Positions 37,195 to 47,687 of a stretch of 57,473 nt of DNA are shown here, in pieces. Where the stretch lies: the NCBI GenBank assembly GCA_000585075.1, contig JEMY01000020.1, forward strand, positions 1-57,473, read 5' to 3'. The notes beneath the pieces are model-generated. The model was given only the letters and a program-made list of their open reading frames with translations. It was not told where the DNA came from and did not search any database. Position 1 is the first letter of the stretch, and the number at the start of each line of letters is the position of its first letter. This stretch comes from Candidatus Accumulibacter regalis. GTDB taxonomy: Bacteria > Pseudomonadota > Gammaproteobacteria > Burkholderiales > Rhodocyclaceae. A program made the position numbers and the translations under genes.

Positions 37195-38129
37195 TCACGT
37201 TCCAGCGCCGTAACGAACAGCTCGGCAGCGTCGAAGCCGGTCTGCTCGGCAATCTCGACGATGCACGTCGGGCTGGTGATGTTGATCTCGGTCAGCCAGT
37301 CGCCGATCACGTCGAGGCCGATGAAGAACAGGCCACGCGCCGCGAGCACGGGCGCCAGCGTCGTCGCGATCTGGCGATCGCGCGCGCTCAGTTCGCGCGC
37401 CACGCCCCGCCCGCCGACCGCCAGGTTGCCACGCGTCTCGCCGGGTTTCGGAATGCGCGCCAGGCAATAGGGAACGACTTCGCCGCCGACGATCAGGATC
37501 CGCTTGTCGCCGTCGTCAATCTCCGGAATGTAGCGCTGGGCAATCACCGTGCGTGCGCCATTGTGCGTCAGGGTCTCGACGATCACATTGCGGTTCGGGT
37601 CATCGCGACGAACACGGAAGACGCCCGTCCCGCCCATGCCGTCGAGCGGCTTGACGATGGTATCCCGCTCGAGATCGATGAAAGCGTGGATCAGCGCCGG
37701 AACGCGCGCGACCACGCCGGGGACCGCAAACTGTGGAAATTCAGCCACCGCCAGCTTCTCGGAATGATCACGCAGCGCACGCGGCCGATTGAGAACGCGC
37801 GCGCCCTCTGCCTCGGCGCGCTCGAGCAACCAGGTACTGGTCACGTATTCCGTGTCGAACGGGGGATCCTTGCGCATCAGCACGGCGGCAAAATCGCGCA
37901 GCGCGACGACGTGACGGTCAACCTCGACAAACCATTCGTCATCGTCGGCGAGCATTTCCAGGTGCACCGCTTCGGCACAGACGCCATGCAGCGCCGACCA
38001 GTGTATCGCCGACTGCTGCACCACCCACACCGCATGCCCGGCGGCCTGCGCGGCGCGCATCAAGGCGATACTGGTGTCCTTGTACGCCTTCAGCGACGGC
38101 AGGGGATCGACCACGAATGCTATACGCAT
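37176..38129 (-). CDS. gshB: Glutathione synthetase
   Basis: A 317-residue ATP-grasp enzyme joining gamma-Glu-Cys and Gly. It shows RKDPPFDTEYVTSTWLLERA, ALRDHSEKLAVAEFP, the ATP-grasp loop KPLDGMGGTGVFRV, RYIPEIDDGDKRILIVGGE and the C-terminal INITSPTCIVEI. Length is standard. Genes for gamma-glutamylcysteine synthesis are outside the window. Confidence 0.97.
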   Translation of the reverse strand: MRIAFVVDPLPSLKAYKDTSIALMRAAQAAGHAVWVVQQSAIHWSALHGVCAEAVHLEMLADDDEWFVEVDRHVVALRDFAAVLMRKDPPFDTEYVTSTWLLERAEAEGARVLNRPRALRDHSEKLAVAEFPQFAVPGVVARVPALIHAFIDLERDTIVKPLDGMGGTGVFRVRRDDPNRNVIVETLTHNGARTVIAQRYIPEIDDGDKRILIVGGEVVPYCLARIPKPGETRGNLAVGGRGVARELSARDRQIATTLAPVLAARGLFFIGLDVIGDWLTEINITSPTCIVEIAEQTGFDAAELFVTALERECAPAA

Positions 38130-38204
38130 GAAAACTGCTCCTCCGCGGGGGCCGTGCGCTCGAGTTCGAGCGCCGCGGCGGGTTGGGCCAGTCGGGCCAC
38201 GACG

Positions 38205-39476
38205 CTAGGCTTCGATGCGCGATCTTACACCGCAGCTGCCCAGGAAAGTGCGGAAGGATTCGGGAAGCGGCGTCTGTTCGAGACTGCGCTGGGTAAATAG
38301 AAAGCGGCCGTCGCAAACGAAGCCAAGGTCGGCCCAATCGACGCTGTTCAAAGCCGCCGCCAGCGCCGCCACGTCGACGCCGGGATCGCGCGGAAAGATC
38401 GCCAGCACGGCGCCGTCGTAATTCTTGCAGCGATGGACGAAGAAAGGTTGCGGGCGGCGCGTCTTGTTATTCACATAGACCCGTGGCTGCTGCGACTGGT
38501 GGTAGCCACGCCCCCAATGCCACCAGTTGGACTCGTCGAACGGCCTGATTCGGCGTGCGATCAGGCGTTCCTTGTGCGCCAGCAGTGCCGTGGGCGGCGA
38601 CGCACCCGGCTCGCACCACAGCATCCGCCGGGTGGCACCTGTGGCGACCGTCGCCGAGCAGACGAAGCTGCGATTGCCGTAGGCCTCGCTGGCATACACG
38701 TCGTCGGCACCGGACACCGCGCCGACCTTGACGAAGGCGATATCGGCCAGGTGCAGGGCGTAGTCGCCGCGCGTAAACAACAGGTGCCCGCCACTTTCGA
38801 CGAAGTGGCGCTCCTCCCACGGCAATCGTCCGAGACCGGCCAGCCCGTCGGCGAAGCCCTGCGCGGCGTAACGCGTGCGGCGCGAGAAATTGTCGCGTTC
38901 GAAACGCCAGACCGCGCAGTTCGGTGTCGCGTCGGCAAAGATGCGCGAGTCGCCGAGATCGACGAAGTCGGTGATCGTTCCGGCGGCGTGGAGCAGGCGG
39001 TTGAGGGGTACCGCCGAGGTCGCCTTGAGAAAATCGCGCGGGGTGATGAACACCAACTCGCCACCCGGCGCCAGATGGCGCAGACACTTTTCGATGAAGA
39101 ACAGATAAAGATTGGCGCGCCCGTCGAGAACGCTGTGCCGGGTCAAGGCGCGCGTCGCGACGGCGATATCCTGATAGCGCACGTACGGTGGATTGCCGAT
39201 GATCGTCGCAAAAGTCTCGTTCTCCGGCAGGGCAAAAAAGTCCATCACCCGTGCCCCGGGTGGCGCGTGCCGGGCATCGATCTCTATTCCCACGGCAAAG
39301 GGAAAATGCTGCAGGAAAGCACCGTTGCCACACGCCGGCTCGAGCACCCGCCCGTGCCTTCGGACCAGGGAAAGCATCGTCTCGACGATCGCCGGCGGGG
39401 TAAACACCTGCCCCAGGCCGGCGACATCGAAATCGCCCGGCGCTGGCCGCACTTCGGCGATTGCCAGCCCGGCCAC
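38205..39476 (-). CDS. Orphan N6-adenine-type DNA methyltransferase (Eco57I-like)
   Basis: A 423-residue class I methyltransferase. SAM motif LEPACGNGAFLQHF is at about 45-58, catalytic NPPYVRY at 95-101, and QVFTPPAIVETML near the start; the C-terminal part (about 250-400) resembles a target-recognition domain. GTG 39476 comes 2 bp after the creA stop; a longer frame upstream is a shadow of creA. No restriction endonuclease gene adjoins it. It could be regulatory, protective, or act on another substrate. Confidence 0.82.
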   Translation of the reverse strand: MAGLAIAEVRPAPGDFDVAGLGQVFTPPAIVETMLSLVRRHGRVLEPACGNGAFLQHFPFAVGIEIDARHAPPGARVMDFFALPENETFATIIGNPPYVRYQDIAVATRALTRHSVLDGRANLYLFFIEKCLRHLAPGGELVFITPRDFLKATSAVPLNRLLHAAGTITDFVDLGDSRIFADATPNCAVWRFERDNFSRRTRYAAQGFADGLAGLGRLPWEERHFVESGGHLLFTRGDYALHLADIAFVKVGAVSGADDVYASEAYGNRSFVCSATVATGATRRMLWCEPGASPPTALLAHKERLIARRIRPFDESNWWHWGRGYHQSQQPRVYVNNKTRRPQPFFVHRCKNYDGAVLAIFPRDPGVDVAALAAALNSVDWADLGFVCDGRFLFTQRSLEQTPLPESFRTFLGSCGVRSRIEA

Positions 39477-39478
39477 CC

Positions 39479-39958
39479 TCAACGCCCGCCCCAGGGCATG
39501 ACCGGAACCGTCGAGATGCTGTTCGCCGGCGCGCCGTCGATCAGCTTGCGGCTGATCGCCAGGTACACCAGGGTGTGGTTGGCGGCGTCCCACATGCGGA
39601 TGACGCGCGTCTCCTTGAACATGATCGACGTATCTTCGGCGAAGACCACCTCCTGTTTCGGCAGCTTGGCCGGCAAGGTGATCGGGCCAGTCTGCCGACA
39701 GGCCAGCGAGAACTGCGAAGGATCCTGCGCCAGCCCGAAGCTGCCGCTGACGCCACCGGTCCTCGCCTGACTGACGTGGCAGGTCACTCCCGGCACCTGT
39801 CGATCGGAAAAGCTGTCGACGCAAATCTTGTGATTCGCGCCGATCAGCTTCCACTCGGTGGTCACGCAGCCGACCTCTTCGGCAAGCCCCCCTGCACTCG
39901 ACAAGGCCAGCGCGCAAACTACGCTCGCCCTGGCCAAGACGGCAGTTCGCTCAATCAT
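39479..39958 (-). CDS. creA: CreA family periplasmic protein
   Basis: A 159-residue protein with a signal peptide (VVCALALSSAGGLA) and CreA-type features: EVGCVTTEWKLIGANHKICV, SQARTGGVSGSFGLAQDPS, IMFKETRVIRMWDAANHTLVYLAIS, with KLIDGAPANSISTVPV at the end. The four cysteines suggest disulfides. CreA is widespread in proteobacteria but has no defined activity. Confidence 0.9.
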   Translation of the reverse strand: MIERTAVLARASVVCALALSSAGGLAEEVGCVTTEWKLIGANHKICVDSFSDRQVPGVTCHVSQARTGGVSGSFGLAQDPSQFSLACRQTGPITLPAKLPKQEVVFAEDTSIMFKETRVIRMWDAANHTLVYLAISRKLIDGAPANSISTVPVMPWGGR

Positions 39959-39982
39959 CGTCGTCTACTCCTTCGCTCATCG

Positions 39983-42343
39983 TCACTCCGGATACGCTTC
40001 CAGCGTCACGTTGCTCATCTGCCCGACCGGTGAGCCGCGGCGGGCGCGCTGCCCAAGGTGGCGATCCTCGGAAACGAGAGTCTTGGTGCGGCTGCGCGCC
40101 GTCCCCCGGATGGTCACCCGCACGCCCTGCGTGAGCACCACCGTGCGCAGGGTTTCACGGCCCTGCAGGGCGATGATCTGCACCCCCTTGCCGCCGGCCA
40201 GGCGCTTCATCTGTGCGAGCGGGAAAATCAACAGGCGACCGTCGTCCGCGAGTGCCGCCAGATGATCCTGGCTGCCGATCCGGAGCAGCGGCAGGATGCT
40301 CGCACCGTCTTCGACGGTGAGGAAAGCCTTGCCCGCCCTCTGCCGCGAAAGCAGATCGCCATACTTGCAGATGAAGCCGTAGCCCGAGGTCTTGGCGACC
40401 AGCAGTTGATCGTCAGCGCGGCCGGTGATGACGTGCGCGATCCTGCCGCTGCCGAGTTCGACGAACGACGACAGGGGCGCGCCCATGCCGCGGCCATCGG
40501 GCAGGCTGGCCACGGCGACGGTGAACGCCCGCCCCTCGGTCGAGACGATCACCAGCGAGTCGACCGAACGGCATTCCTGCGCCGAACCGGCGCGGTCGCC
40601 GTCCTTGAAAACGACTCCCGAGAGGTCCAGGCCATGCCCCTGGCGAACGCGGGCCCAACCCTTCTCGGAAATGACCACCGTCACCGGCTCGTCGGCGACG
40701 GCGGCCGCTTCCGCGCGCGAAGCGGTCACCGCAGTCTCGATGACCGTCCGCCGCGCGTCGCCATGTTTCTCGGCGTCGGCCTTGATTTCGCGGATCGCCT
40801 GCCGGCGCAGCAGTGCGTCGCTGCCGAGCAGCTTGAGCAGGCCCTCGCGTTCGCCGCGCAGCTTGGCGAGTTCCTGCTCGATACGGATTCCCTCGAGCCG
40901 TGCCAGTTGGCGCAGGCGGATTTCGAGGATGTCCTCGGCCTGTCGATCGGAGAGAATGAAGCGCGCGATCAGCGCCGCTTTCGGGTCGTCGGATTCGCGG
41001 ATGATGCGGATCACTTCGTCGATGTTCAGGAAGACGATGTGCCGACCTTCAAGAATGTGGATGCGCTCGTCGGCCCTGTGCAGGCGGTACTCGGTGCGCC
41101 GGTACACTGTCCGCAAGCGGAAGGTACACCACTCGCCGACCAGGTCGGCCAGCGACTTCTGGCACGGCCGGCCGTCGATGCCGACCGCCACCAGGTTGAT
41201 CGGCGCCGAGGTTTCGAGGCTGGTATGGGCGAGCAGCAGGGCGACGAATTCGTGGCGATCGATGCGCGAGCTGCTCGGTTCGAAGACCAGCCGGACATCG
41301 TCGTCCTTGCCCGACTCGTCGCGAGCGCGGTCGAGCTGCGAGGCCATCAGCGTCTTCAGCTGCGCCGCCGATTGCTCGATCGCCTTCTTTCCCGGTCGCG
41401 GCTGCGGGTTGAGCAGGGCGCCGATTTCGGACAGCACCTTGGCCGATGAAACACCCGGCGGCAACTCGGTGAACACCAGTTGCCAGGCGCCACGTGCCAT
41501 CTCTTCGAACTCGTAGCGCGCCCGCACGCGCAGGCTGCCGCGACCAGTGCGATAGGCGGCGGCGATGTCGGCGGACGGAGAAATGATCTGGCCGCCGCCC
41601 GGATAATCGGGTCCCGGCACCAGTTCCAGAAGTTCTTCGACGCCGGCGGCGGGATGCTCGATCTTGTGCATCGCCGCCGCAGCGACCTCGCGCAGGTTAT
41701 GCGCCGGAATTTCGGTGGCCATGCCGACGGCGATTCCCGAAGCGCCGTTGAGTAGCAGGAAAGGCAGGCGCGCCGGCAGGAACGCCGGTTCTTCGAAGGA
41801 TCCGTCGTAGTTGGGCAGGAAGTCGACCGTGCCTTCGCCGAGTTCGCCGAGCAGCAGTTCGGCGATCGGTGTCAGGCGCGCTTCGGTGTAGCGCATCGCC
41901 GCGGCGTTGTCGCCATCACGCGAACCGAAGTTGCCCTGCCCGTCGACCAGCGGATAGCGCAGCATGAACGGCTGCGCGACGCGCACCATCGCGTCGTAGG
42001 CCGAGGTATCGCCGTGCGGATGGTACTTGCCGATCACGTCGCCGACGACGCGCGCCGACTTGACCGGCTTGGCCGTCGCCGACAGCCCGAGTTCGCGCAT
42101 CGCGAAGAGCACCCGGCGCTGCACCGGCTTCAAGCCGTCCTTGACGTCAGGCAGCGCGCGCCCCTTGACGACGGCGATCGCGTACTCGAGGTAGTCGCGC
42201 GCCGCCGAGTCGTGCAGCAGGATGCTGTCGTCGTCCCCGTCGCCGGCGACGAGCGGCAATCCACCGTCGCCCGGCGGCACGGGCGGCGCCTCCGCCGGCA
42301 GCGTTTCGGCAAACAGGTCTGGCGTCGAGTCGTCCTTGCTCAC
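39983..42343 (-). CDS. parC: DNA topoisomerase IV subunit A
   Basis: A 786-residue type IIA topoisomerase subunit. The breakage-reunion domain has [15 protein letters not shown] at about 106-120 and catalytic Tyr152 in [11 protein letters not shown]. The C-terminal domain is shorter than in gyrase and lacks a clear GyrA box, favouring ParC. A 45-residue acidic/Gly-rich extension precedes the fold. GTG 42343 follows GAGGATGAGC. It follows parE by 13 bp, as expected for a parEC operon. Confidence 0.93.
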   Translation of the reverse strand: MSKDDSTPDLFAETLPAEAPPVPPGDGGLPLVAGDGDDDSILLHDSAARDYLEYAIAVVKGRALPDVKDGLKPVQRRVLFAMRELGLSATAKPVKSARVVGDVIGKYHPHGDTSAYDAMVRVAQPFMLRYPLVDGQGNFGSRDGDNAAAMRYTEARLTPIAELLLGELGEGTVDFLPNYDGSFEEPAFLPARLPFLLLNGASGIAVGMATEIPAHNLREVAAAAMHKIEHPAAGVEELLELVPGPDYPGGGQIISPSADIAAAYRTGRGSLRVRARYEFEEMARGAWQLVFTELPPGVSSAKVLSEIGALLNPQPRPGKKAIEQSAAQLKTLMASQLDRARDESGKDDDVRLVFEPSSSRIDRHEFVALLLAHTSLETSAPINLVAVGIDGRPCQKSLADLVGEWCTFRLRTVYRRTEYRLHRADERIHILEGRHIVFLNIDEVIRIIRESDDPKAALIARFILSDRQAEDILEIRLRQLARLEGIRIEQELAKLRGEREGLLKLLGSDALLRRQAIREIKADAEKHGDARRTVIETAVTASRAEAAAVADEPVTVVISEKGWARVRQGHGLDLSGVVFKDGDRAGSAQECRSVDSLVIVSTEGRAFTVAVASLPDGRGMGAPLSSFVELGSGRIAHVITGRADDQLLVAKTSGYGFICKYGDLLSRQRAGKAFLTVEDGASILPLLRIGSQDHLAALADDGRLLIFPLAQMKRLAGGKGVQIIALQGRETLRTVVLTQGVRVTIRGTARSRTKTLVSEDRHLGQRARRGSPVGQMSNVTLEAYPE

Positions 42344-42356
42344 GTTGCGCTCATCC

Positions 42357-44306
42357 TCAAATGTCGGCGCCGATCAGCGCGCCGTTGTCTTCCATCCACG
42401 CCCGCCGACCCGCGGACTCGCTCTTGCCCATCAGCATCTGCATCACCGGCTTCGCCTCCTCGCTACCCGGCATGCGGATGCGCATCAGGCGCCGCGTATC
42501 GGGCGACATGGTCGTTTCCCAGAGCTGTTCGGGATTCATCTCGCCGAGTCCCTTGAAACGCGAAATGGCGATTGCTTCGGGCTTGATCCCCTCGAGGCGC
42601 AGACGGTCGAGCGTCGCCAGGCGCTCGTCGCCGTCGAGCGCGTACAGCTTGCGCGGCGGGCGATTCTTGCCCTGGCCGGGAACGTCGAGGCGAAACAGCG
42701 GTGGTTGCGCAAAGTACAGATGGCCGCTGGCGATCAGTTTCGGGAAATGGCGATAGAAAAGGGTGCACAGCAGGACGCGGATGTGCGAGCCATCGACGTC
42801 GGCGTCGGTCATGATCACCACCTTGCCGTAGCGCAGGTTGTTCAGCACCGTGTCGGGCGCGCTCGCCGGATGCGGATCGATTCCCAGCGCGACGGCGATG
42901 TCGTGCACCTCGCGATTGGCGAACAGGCTGCCGGCGTCGACCTCCCAGGTATTCAATACCTTGCCGCGTAGCGGCAGGATCGCCTGCAGTTCCTTGTCGC
43001 GCCCCGATTTCGCCGAACCGCCGGCCGAGTCGCCTTCGACGAGGAAGATCTCGTTGCGGCGTGTATCCTCGCTCTGGCAATCGGAGAGTTTGCCGGGCAG
43101 GATCGCCACCCCCGACTGCTTGCGCTTCTCGACTTTCTGGCCGGCGCGCGTACGCGCCTGCGCGGCACGGATGGCGAGGTCGGTGATCTTCTTGGCCGCG
43201 TCCGGATGTTCGTTCAGCCACAGCTCCAGCGGGTCGCGCAGCATGCGCGCGACCAGTGCCACCGCGTCGCGCGAGTTCAGGCGCTCCTTTGTCTGGCCCT
43301 GGAACGACGGATCGAGCATGCGCACCGCGAGGACGAAGCTGGCGCGCGAAAAAACGTCTTCGGCGGCCAGCTTGACGCCCTTGGGGAGCAGCGCGTGGTG
43401 ATCGGCGAAACTCTTCACCGCGTCCAGCGTCGCCTGGCGCAGACCGGCCTCGTGCGTGCCGCCGGACGGCGTTGGAATCAGGTTGACGTAGGATTCTCGC
43501 GCCAGGCTGCCGTCGGCCGTCCAGCAGATGGCCCAGGCGGCACCCGAACCGACCGGAAAATTCTCGTCGCCCCTGGGCGCGTACTTCTCGCCGCTGAACA
43601 CCGGAGCGACCATTTCGCCGTCGATCTGCTCGCTCAGGTACTGCAGCATGCCATCGGCAAAACACCATTCGCTGGTCGCGCCACCCTCGACATTGAGCAC
43701 GACCTGCAGACCCGGCAGCAGCAACGCCTTGCTGCGCAACAGACGTTCGAGCTGTGGCAGAGGAATCAACGGCGAGTCGAAGAAGCTCGCATCCGGCCAG
43801 GCGCGCACGCGCGTGCCGCTGGCTCTCTTCGGCGCATCGCCGAGCCGTTGCAGCGGCTCGAGCACGTTACCGCCGGCAAAAGCCATGCGATGCCGCCCGC
43901 CGTCGCGGACCACCTCGACTTCGAGCCGCGTCGACAGCGCGTTGGTCACCGATACGCCAACGCCGTGCAAGCCCCCCGAGAAGCGATACGCCGACTCGCG
44001 CTCGTCCTTGTTGAACTTGCCACCGGCGTGCAGCCGGGTGAACACCACTTCCACCGTCGGCACCTGTTCGAGCGGGTGAATCTCGACTGGAATACCCCGT
44101 CCGTCGTCCTCGACGCTGACCGACTGGTCGGCGTGCAGGGTCACCGTGATGCGTTTGCAGAAGCCGCCCAGCGCCTCGTCGGCGGCGTTGTCGATCGCCT
44201 CCTGGATGATGTGCAGCGGGCAATCGATGCGCGTGTACATCCCGGGACGATGGCGCACCGGCTCCAGCCCCTTGAGAACGGCGATCGATTCTGCGGTGTA
44301 GCTCAT
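42357..44306 (-). CDS. parE: DNA topoisomerase IV subunit B
   Basis: A 649-residue GHKL/TOPRIM ATPase. N-terminal ATP motifs are [23 protein letters not shown] and [15 protein letters not shown]; the TOPRIM part has [20 protein letters not shown] and [15 protein letters not shown]. The size, about 650, and [19 protein letters not shown] near the end fit ParE. First gene of the parE-parC pair. Confidence 0.95.
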   Translation of the reverse strand: MSYTAESIAVLKGLEPVRHRPGMYTRIDCPLHIIQEAIDNAADEALGGFCKRITVTLHADQSVSVEDDGRGIPVEIHPLEQVPTVEVVFTRLHAGGKFNKDERESAYRFSGGLHGVGVSVTNALSTRLEVEVVRDGGRHRMAFAGGNVLEPLQRLGDAPKRASGTRVRAWPDASFFDSPLIPLPQLERLLRSKALLLPGLQVVLNVEGGATSEWCFADGMLQYLSEQIDGEMVAPVFSGEKYAPRGDENFPVGSGAAWAICWTADGSLARESYVNLIPTPSGGTHEAGLRQATLDAVKSFADHHALLPKGVKLAAEDVFSRASFVLAVRMLDPSFQGQTKERLNSRDAVALVARMLRDPLELWLNEHPDAAKKITDLAIRAAQARTRAGQKVEKRKQSGVAILPGKLSDCQSEDTRRNEIFLVEGDSAGGSAKSGRDKELQAILPLRGKVLNTWEVDAGSLFANREVHDIAVALGIDPHPASAPDTVLNNLRYGKVVIMTDADVDGSHIRVLLCTLFYRHFPKLIASGHLYFAQPPLFRLDVPGQGKNRPPRKLYALDGDERLATLDRLRLEGIKPEAIAISRFKGLGEMNPEQLWETTMSPDTRRLMRIRMPGSEEAKPVMQMLMGKSESAGRRAWMEDNGALIGADI

Positions 44307-45201
44307 GACTCTGATTTCTCCAGCAGGCCGCGCTGGCGAAGTGCGCGGGCGGTCGGGGACGCTTGTCCGGGGTTGCTAGCAGCCGGATTAGAAGCCGGCT
44401 CCGTGGCCGGCGCTGGCAGCAGCCCGCCACCTCACCCGGCCGGGGCGAACACTAGAACGCCAGAACGGAGCCTGGCGCCGTGGTGTTTCGAGCTGCGGAG
44501 TGTACTACCGAATGCGCGCGAAGCAATCGATATGGACGACGGCCGCTTGCGCGGGGGGAGCAGCGACCGGTCGTACTCCGACCAGTTCGTCACCCCGTAG
44601 CGCTCCTTCGACGTCGCCTCGCCAGTGTCCGGCCTTACCCTCGCGGCCCTCCGAGTTCTCCTCTCTCGCCGCTCAGGCCCGACTCTGGGAAGCATGCCAT
44701 CATACTGCGCCGAAGCCGTCCAGATGACACGCCTTTCGCCGCCAAGAACGTGGGCTCCCACGCATCCGGAACTTTGCCGCTGCTTTCGACGACATGCAGG
44801 CGGCCCCGGCGCTCTGACCACGGCTTTTCGCTTGAGTTATCCCGACCAGCATGAAAGCGGGGCCGATGCGGCCGGGCTGGCTCTCAATGGGCGGGTGGCC
44901 AAGGGCTGCTTTCGGAGCACCCCCCCTGACAGGAGGTGACATTTTCGCTTCTATCGTCACCGGTGTGGCGTTTACCCGCTCGCTCGACCATGTAAAACCA
45001 TGGACATTCGGACGAATGCTCAACAGCGCGAACGGGGTTTGGTTCGATGTAACGCGGACAGGGGGAGGTCACTGTCCCTCTGGATCAGACACGAACGGAA
45101 GCGACTTTCCCAGAGCGTACCGGAACGTCCATGAGTTCGATTGACGTTATTGCAGGTAACGCTGCCCCAGTACTTTCATTTTCACTTCCGCCGGGTGCCC
45201 G
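44307..45201. other. Gene-free region between parE and denD with a possible IS5 remnant
   Basis: About 0.9 kb without a believable gene. Short frames on both strands have no continuous family match. On the minus strand, 44605-44558 encodes YGVTNWSEYDRSL, which resembles the N-terminus of IS5-type transposases; similarity is lost right after it. A GGTGACATTTTCGCTT segment near 44936-44951 recalls transposon-end sequence but I cannot name an element. It looks like a decayed insertion scar. Confidence 0.4.
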
Positions 45202-46203
45202 CTACGACTGTTGACCGGACGACTTCGCTGCCAGCGGCAGGTCGTCCTCGACATAGGCGCGGACGATGCTTTCGAAGTCGGCGTCACCGGCAAGACCGAG
45301 CACGTCCGCCCGACCGGTGTCCCAGGCGGCTGGCCAGCCACCGACGATGCGCTGGACCACCGGATCAGCTTGCCAGCGTATGCGCTCGACGGCGCTGGCG
45401 CCCGCCACGCGGCCCAGGGCATCGACCATCTCCTGCACGCTGACCGAGATGCCAGGCAGATTGACGCAGCGACGCTGCCCCAGCGCCTCGTCGGACAACT
45501 CGTGTCCGGCAATCAGAGAAGCAATCGCCTGGCGGGGTGAAAGCAGCCACAGACGACTCTCGGGTGACACGGGACAGACGGTCTCGACGTCATTCAGCGG
45601 CTCGCGGATGATGCCGCTGGCAAAGCTCGATGCCGCCTTGTTGGGCTTGCCCGGCCGCACACTGATTGTCGGGAGACGTAACACGCGGCCGTCGATGAAG
45701 CCCCGTCGGTGGTAATCGCAAAGCAGCAGCTCGCCGATGGCTTTCTGAACCCCGTAGGAGGACTGGGGTTCGCGCGCGGTCTCGTCGTCGACCATCGCCG
45801 GCAAGCGACCGCCATAGACGGCAACCGAGCTCGTAAACACCACCCGCGGACGATGCCCAAGCTGCCGGCAGACGTCGAGCAGCTGGCGCGAGGCGTCGAG
45901 GTTGATGCGCATGCCCAGGTCGAAATCGGCTTCCGCCTGACCGCTGACGACCGCCGCGAGGTGAAAGATCGAGGCGGTATTGCCGTCGACCACCTGCCGC
46001 ATCAGATCCGGGTCGGCAATGTCGCCGGTCACCTCGCGGAGCCGCGAATCGCTGAAACCACCCGCGGCCACGACATCGAGCAGAACGATCTCGCTGATCC
46101 GGCGTCGCTCGCCGGCCGCATCGGTCAGGCTGCCTTGCTCCAGCAGTCGGCGTGCCAGGCGCTGGCCAAGAAAACCGGCACCGCCGGTAATCACGATTTT
46201 CAT
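45202..46203 (-). CDS. denD: D-erythronate dehydrogenase (NAD-dependent epimerase family)
   Basis: A 333-residue extended short-chain dehydrogenase with the Rossmann GGAGFLGQRLARRL, the catalytic SSYGVQKAIGE (Tyr-x-x-x-Lys as YGVQK), and VFTSSVAVYGG. This sequence type is DenD, which oxidises D-erythronate at C2. It is last in a run with otnI, otnC, otnK and ltnD. ATG 46203 follows GAGGAAAG. Substrate is inferred from gene context and similarity to DenD. Confidence 0.85.
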   Translation of the reverse strand: MKIVITGGAGFLGQRLARRLLEQGSLTDAAGERRRISEIVLLDVVAAGGFSDSRLREVTGDIADPDLMRQVVDGNTASIFHLAAVVSGQAEADFDLGMRINLDASRQLLDVCRQLGHRPRVVFTSSVAVYGGRLPAMVDDETAREPQSSYGVQKAIGELLLCDYHRRGFIDGRVLRLPTISVRPGKPNKAASSFASGIIREPLNDVETVCPVSPESRLWLLSPRQAIASLIAGHELSDEALGQRRCVNLPGISVSVQEMVDALGRVAGASAVERIRWQADPVVQRIVGGWPAAWDTGRADVLGLAGDADFESIVRAYVEDDLPLAAKSSGQQS

Positions 46204-46220
46204 GTGCTTTCCTCGTACAG

Positions 46221-47012
46221 TTAGTGAAGCAAGGCCTGCAACCATTGCAGGCCATCTTCGGTCCGGCCCCGCGGCCGGTACTCGCAACCGACCCAGCCGT
46301 CGTAGCCCAGCTCGTCGAGCAGTCTGAACAGGTAGGGGAAATTGACTTCGCCGTCGTCGGGTTCGTTGCGGGCGGGGACGCTGGCGATCTGCACGTGGCC
46401 GATGCCATCGAAGTGCTTTCTGAAGGTGGTGGCCAGATCTCCTTCGACGATCTGCGCGTGATAGAAGTCCATCTGAACCTTGAGGTTGGCCTCGCCGACC
46501 GCCTCGCGGATGGCGTGCCCATCCGCCTGGCTGTTGAGGAAGTAACCGGGCATGTCGCGACCGTTGATCGGCTCGATCAGCAGCGTCCGCTCATGCTTCG
46601 CCAGTTCTCTCGCCGCATAAGCGAGGTTTTCGAGATAGGTTTCGCGGCAGAGGGCCCGATAAGCCTGGTCGGCGTCGACCGGCAGCAGACCGGCCATCGC
46701 GTGCACGCGGGGGGTACCCATGGCCAGCGCGTATTCCAGCGCACGGGCGACGCTGGCGCGAAAATCCGCTTCACGCCCGGGCAAGGCGGCCAGCCCGCGC
46801 TCGCCGCCGGCCCAGTCTCCCGGCGGCAGATTGAAAAGAGCACTTTCGAGACTGTTTTCCCGCAACCACCCCGCCACCTCGGCGGGACTGTGGTCGTAAG
46901 GGAAGAGGAACTCGACGGCACGAAAGCCTGCCTTGGCCGCGGCGGCGAAGCGCTGCGGGAAGGGGACTTCGTTGAACATCATGGTCAGGTTGGCAGCAAA
47001 TTTGGGCATCAT
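46221..47012 (-). CDS. otnI: 2-oxo-tetronate isomerase (hydroxypyruvate isomerase family)
   Basis: A 263-residue TIM-barrel enzyme: [20 protein letters not shown] at the start, [49 protein letters not shown] and GCEYRPRG at the end, all typical of Hyi/OtnI. In the otn pathway it isomerises 2-oxo-tetronate to 3-oxo-tetronate. The neighbouring genes favour OtnI over Hyi. Two ATGs at 47012 and 47009 follow GAAGGAAAA. Confidence 0.88.
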   Translation of the reverse strand: MMPKFAANLTMMFNEVPFPQRFAAAAKAGFRAVEFLFPYDHSPAEVAGWLRENSLESALFNLPPGDWAGGERGLAALPGREADFRASVARALEYALAMGTPRVHAMAGLLPVDADQAYRALCRETYLENLAYAARELAKHERTLLIEPINGRDMPGYFLNSQADGHAIREAVGEANLKVQMDFYHAQIVEGDLATTFRKHFDGIGHVQIASVPARNEPDDGEVNFPYLFRLLDELGYDGWVGCEYRPRGRTEDGLQWLQALLH

Positions 47013-47024
47013 TTTTCCTTCGCT

Positions 47025-47687
47025 TCAAAAGTCGAGCCGGAAGGCCGACTTGAGCTCGGCGATCTGGACTTCATTCAATGGACGGGTGGGTACAGCACGC
47101 AACAAGAGGAAGATCTTGGCGGTTTCTTCCAGTTCTTCGGTGGCATAGACCGCGGCCTCGAGGGTGCTGCCCGAGACCACCGGTCCGTGGTTGGCAAGCA
47201 GGACCGCCGAGTGCTTGCCGGCCAGCCCGCGAATGGCCTCGGCCAGTGCCGGGTCTCCCGGACGGTGGTAGGGGACGAGCGGCAGGCGCCCGATCTTCAT
47301 CACGTAGTAGGCGGTCAGCGGCGGCAGGCAGTCATGATCGTCGAGGCCGTGCATGCACGAGACGGCCGCCGAGTGGCTGGCGTGCAGATGAACGATGGCG
47401 CCGGCGCCTTGCCGCTCGCTGTACATGGCACGGTGCAGGAAGGCCTCCTTGGACGGCTGATCGCCGCTGACCAGGCGTCCTTCCCAGTCCAGCTTGGCCA
47501 CCCGTGCCGGGTCCAGGCGCCCGAGGCAGGCATTGGTTGGCGTCAACAGCCAGCCATCGTCGAGACGGACGCTGATGTTGCCGCTACTGCCAGCGCTCAG
47601 TCCGCGCTCGAAGAGGGAACGTCCAAAGGAGACGATCTCCTCGCGCCGACGGTTTTCCTCGCCGTGTGCAATGATCGCGGCACTCAT
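47025..47687 (-). CDS. otnC: 3-oxo-tetronate 4-phosphate decarboxylase (class II aldolase)
   Basis: A 220-residue class II aldolase/adducin protein. Metal and substrate motifs are SAGSSGNISVRL near the start, IVHLHASHSAAVSCM (zinc histidines) and LLANHGPVVSG with a further His. OtnC decarboxylates 3-oxo-tetronate 4-phosphate to dihydroxyacetone phosphate. Its start overlaps the otnK stop (ATGA). Confidence 0.9.
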   Translation of the reverse strand: MSAAIIAHGEENRRREEIVSFGRSLFERGLSAGSSGNISVRLDDGWLLTPTNACLGRLDPARVAKLDWEGRLVSGDQPSKEAFLHRAMYSERQGAGAIVHLHASHSAAVSCMHGLDDHDCLPPLTAYYVMKIGRLPLVPYHRPGDPALAEAIRGLAGKHSAVLLANHGPVVSGSTLEAAVYATEELEETAKIFLLLRAVPTRPLNEVQIAELKSAFRLDF

